DNA of 64,000 nt from contig NZ_FNCW01000002.1 of NCBI RefSeq assembly GCF_900099815.1, positions 124,001 through 188,000 on the forward strand. The letters run 5' to 3'. The notes under the pieces are model-generated. The model did no database searches, was not told where the DNA came from, and saw nothing but the letters and a program-made list of their open reading frames with translations. The DNA comes from Psychroflexus sediminis. Its GTDB lineage: Bacteria; Bacteroidota; Bacteroidia; Flavobacteriales; Flavobacteriaceae. Position numbers and translations under genes: made by a program. Shown piece after piece: positions 61,831 to 64,000 of the stretch; the first letter of the stretch is position 1; the number at the start of each line of letters is the position of its first letter.

Positions 61831-64000
61831 TTGAAGTTTACTCAAAAAGCTTTTAATCCATCTTTTAGTCCACTCGTATTCCTAGTTTTTATTTCATTGT
61901 TAACAGTGAAAGCCTATGCTCAGGAAGAACAAGACTCTATTTCAAAAGGAGCTTCCTTTGGGGAAATAACTATGCCCAACCCTGCAAGTATCATAACAAA
62001 ATATGAGTATGATGCTGTTTTGGATAGATACATTTATACCGAAAAAATTGGTTCTGTGAATATCAAGTATCCGATAGTTCTTACTCCTGAAGAATTTGAG
62101 GCTTTAGTGCTTGAAGAACAAATGAAGGCTTATTTCAAGGAGAAGTCTGATGCAGCTCTTGGAAAGGGCGATGAAGAAAGTCAAAAGAACTTAATTCCGA
62201 TTTTTTATGTGAATAATTCTTTCTTTCAGTCTGTTTTTGGAAGTGATGAAATCGAGGTAATCCCAAGGGGTTCGGTTGCTGTGGATATGGGGATACTTTA
62301 TAGCAAACAGGACAATCCCGCGCTCTCCCCTAGAAATCAAAGTAATCTCACCTTCGACTTTAACCAGCAGATAAGCTTGAGCATGCAAGCTAGAGTAGGA
62401 ACACGGCTTCAGGTCAATGCTGAGTATGATACTCAGTCTACTTTCGATTTTCAGAATCAAATCAAATTGGAATATACTCCTACTGAAGATGATATCATTC
62501 AAAAAATCGAGGTAGGGAATGTTCAAATGACCACTAATAGCTCGCTTATTCAAGGTTCACAAAGTTTATTCGGGGTTAAAACGCAACTCCAATTTGGAAA
62601 AACGACCATAACCGGAGTCTTTTCAGAGTTAAATTCAGAGCGGCAAAGTGTGAACATTCAGGGAGGCGCAAGAGTTAGAGAGTTCGATAAGTTTGTTCTG
62701 GATTATGATGTTAACAGGCATTTTTTCCTGTCACATTATTTTAGAGATCAATACAATACTTCCCTAAATAATTATCCTTTCATCAATAGCAGGATTCAAA
62801 TTACCAGAATTCAGGTCTGGGTAACCAACAGAACCAATAACTCTCAAACCACTTCCAGCTCAAGAAATATTGTCGCTATACAGGATCTCGGTGAAAGTTC
62901 TCCGGAGAATTTGGGTCTTCTTAAAGATAATTCAGGCAATCCCATCATATCGCCAGTTCCTAATTTTATTTTGAATCCAAACGAAAGGCCGAATAACCCC
63001 AACAACTTATTCAATCCCAGAGGTATTGGTATAAGAGGTCAGTCTACATTAACCAGTCAAATAAGAGATTTTGCTACTGTACAGCAAGGTTTTGGAGCGG
63101 CGCAGCCTTACGTTTCCGAGGGACGGGATTATGCTATTTTGGAAAATGCTAGAGAATTACAACCCAACGAATATTATCTGGATACGCAATTGGGATATAT
63201 CTCTTTGAATCAGCGTTTAAATAACGATGAAGTTCTCGGGGTTGCTTATGAATATACGACAACTGATGGAAGGGTTTTTCAAGTTGGAGAGTTTGGTAAT
63301 GGGGGCCCTGCCGCAACTGGAACTCAGGTAAACCCTGAAGTAGAAGGTGAGCAAATAGCACTCAACCAAAACTTGATTGTAAAGCTTCTTAAAAGCCCTG
63401 TCACATTCGTTGAAGAGCCAGTTTGGGACTTGATGATGAAAAACTTCTATGATCTGGGGGCCTTAGATCTAGAACAGGAAGGATTTAGTCTTAATATTTT
63501 ATACGCTGATCCGCAGCCGGTTAATTTTATTAGTCAAGCTCCGGAAAGTTCTATTCCACTCCCGGAAGATGTCAGGGAGACCAATCTTTTGCAGGTATTT
63601 GATTTGGATAGATTGAATTTTAACAACGATCCTGTTAATGGAGGAGACGGGTTTTTTGATTTTGTTCCTAATATCACCATAGATCCCCAAAATGGGGTTT
63701 TGAAATTTACCAAAGTAGAACCCTTTGGGGAATACCTCTTCAATAAGTTAGATCTTACCCCAGCCTCTGGTCCAGAAAACTATGCAAATCCTGACACTTA
63801 TAACGATAATCAATCCCAGTACGTTTTCAGAAGTCTTTACAGGACAACCAAAACACAAGCTCAGCAAGAAGGAGCGGAAAAAAATAAATTTCGCCTGTCT
63901 GGGCGGTATAAATCTGCGAATGCAGGGGGAATCCCTATAGGAGCCTTTAATGTTCCACGTGGATCTGTAAGGGTTTCCGCCGGAGGAAGAATCTTACAAG
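61831..64000 (+). CDS. sprA: Gliding motility/type IX secretion translocon protein SprA, 3'-truncated by the window edge
   Basis: The frame is open from TTG 61831 to the window end (723 codons seen of a protein normally well over 2000 residues). A signal peptide (SPLVFLVFISLLTVKAYAQ) is followed by FGEITMPNPASIITKYEYD, VNIKYPIVLTPEEFEALVLE, IEVIPRGSVAVDMGILY and the repeated QISLSMQARVGTRLQVNAEY strands typical of the SprA N-terminal region. SprA forms the very large outer-membrane barrel that exports type IX substrates such as the protease at 24523. No ATG lies before the signal sequence, so TTG is the likely start. It follows ruvA after 5 bases. Confidence 0.93.
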   Translation, partial: MKFTQKAFNPSFSPLVFLVFISLLTVKAYAQEEQDSISKGASFGEITMPNPASIITKYEYDAVLDRYIYTEKIGSVNIKYPIVLTPEEFEALVLEEQMKAYFKEKSDAALGKGDEESQKNLIPIFYVNNSFFQSVFGSDEIEVIPRGSVAVDMGILYSKQDNPALSPRNQSNLTFDFNQQISLSMQARVGTRLQVNAEYDTQSTFDFQNQIKLEYTPTEDDIIQKIEVGNVQMTTNSSLIQGSQSLFGVKTQLQFGKTTITGVFSELNSERQSVNIQGGARVREFDKFVLDYDVNRHFFLSHYFRDQYNTSLNNYPFINSRIQITRIQVWVTNRTNNSQTTSSSRNIVAIQDLGESSPENLGLLKDNSGNPIISPVPNFILNPNERPNNPNNLFNPRGIGIRGQSTLTSQIRDFATVQQGFGAAQPYVSEGRDYAILENARELQPNEYYLDTQLGYISLNQRLNNDEVLGVAYEYTTTDGRVFQVGEFGNGGPAATGTQVNPEVEGEQIALNQNLIVKLLKSPVTFVEEPVWDLMMKNFYDLGALDLEQEGFSLNILYADPQPVNFISQAPESSIPLPEDVRETNLLQVFDLDRLNFNNDPVNGGDGFFDFVPNITIDPQNGVLKFTKVEPFGEYLFNKLDLTPASGPENYANPDTYNDNQSQYVFRSLYRTTKTQAQQEGAEKNKFRLSGRYKSANAGGIPIGAFNVPRGSVRVSAGGRILQ

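Overview
The window is chromosomal DNA of a member of the Bacteroidota, almost certainly family Flavobacteriaceae. The evidence is a complete alternative complex III operon (actABCDEF) running into cytochrome c oxidase genes, the start of sprA (type IX secretion/gliding) directly after ruvA, a secreted protease with a type IX C-terminal sorting domain, two-part promoters of the Bacteroidota type (TTTG, then TAnnTTTG) and starts without Shine-Dalgarno sequences. The DNA is AT-rich and no plasmid or phage backbone is visible. The genus cannot be told from the sequence alone.

Layout. 1-1.7 kb: end of an exopolysaccharide locus (sugar-phosphate transferase, family 2 glycosyltransferase). 1.7-6.2 kb: TPR histidine kinase and the NAD-salvage pair pncB-pncA. 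6.2-6.8 kb: repeat-rich non-coding DNA. 6.8-9.9 kb: Lhr-like helicase and an exported CGHC redoxin. 10.0-16.4 kb: a very AT-rich peptide-export island with a membrane fusion protein, C39-peptidase ABC exporter, XRE regulator, double-glycine peptide, CPBP protease and a run of unannotated small ORFs. 16.6-24.1 kb: heme genes hemH, hemJ, hemB and hemE mixed with a MATE pump, an NtrY-like kinase and a crotonase. 24.5-29.7 kb: type IX secreted subtilase and an M20 dipeptidase. 29.8-38 kb: tRNA-Leu(UAG), several envelope proteins, amidase, flavoprotein, orphan ABC ATPase, greA and a PagL-like deacylase. 38.1-43.8 kb: an arsenosugar-type cluster on the minus strand. 44-55.3 kb: the respiratory operon. 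55.4-64 kb: ruvB, P450, queG, maeB, ruvA and the start of sprA.

How the genes work together. The act and cox genes form one electron-transfer unit from menaquinol to cytochrome c to oxygen, but coxA as given carries a 2-nt insertion that breaks the frame. The arsenosugar cluster joins ArsM, radical-SAM ArsS, an AhpD-like protein, rhodanese, two DUF2064 glycosyltransferases and a purine nucleoside phosphorylase. The last three genes are coupled by ATGA overlaps, suggesting a route from an arsenical deoxyadenosine to a glycosyl donor step.

The most novel part is the peptide island. Downstream of the exporter, four short reading frames (15433-16274) end in the same tail, Y-x-hydrophobic-G-x-x-hydrophobic-G, behind or within a hydrophobic segment. 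One follows a double-glycine leader remnant and the other three have no leader. They look like a family of class IIb-like peptides and leaderless membrane relatives, possibly immunity or partner peptides. The island is bracketed by two copies of a terminator-like repeat.
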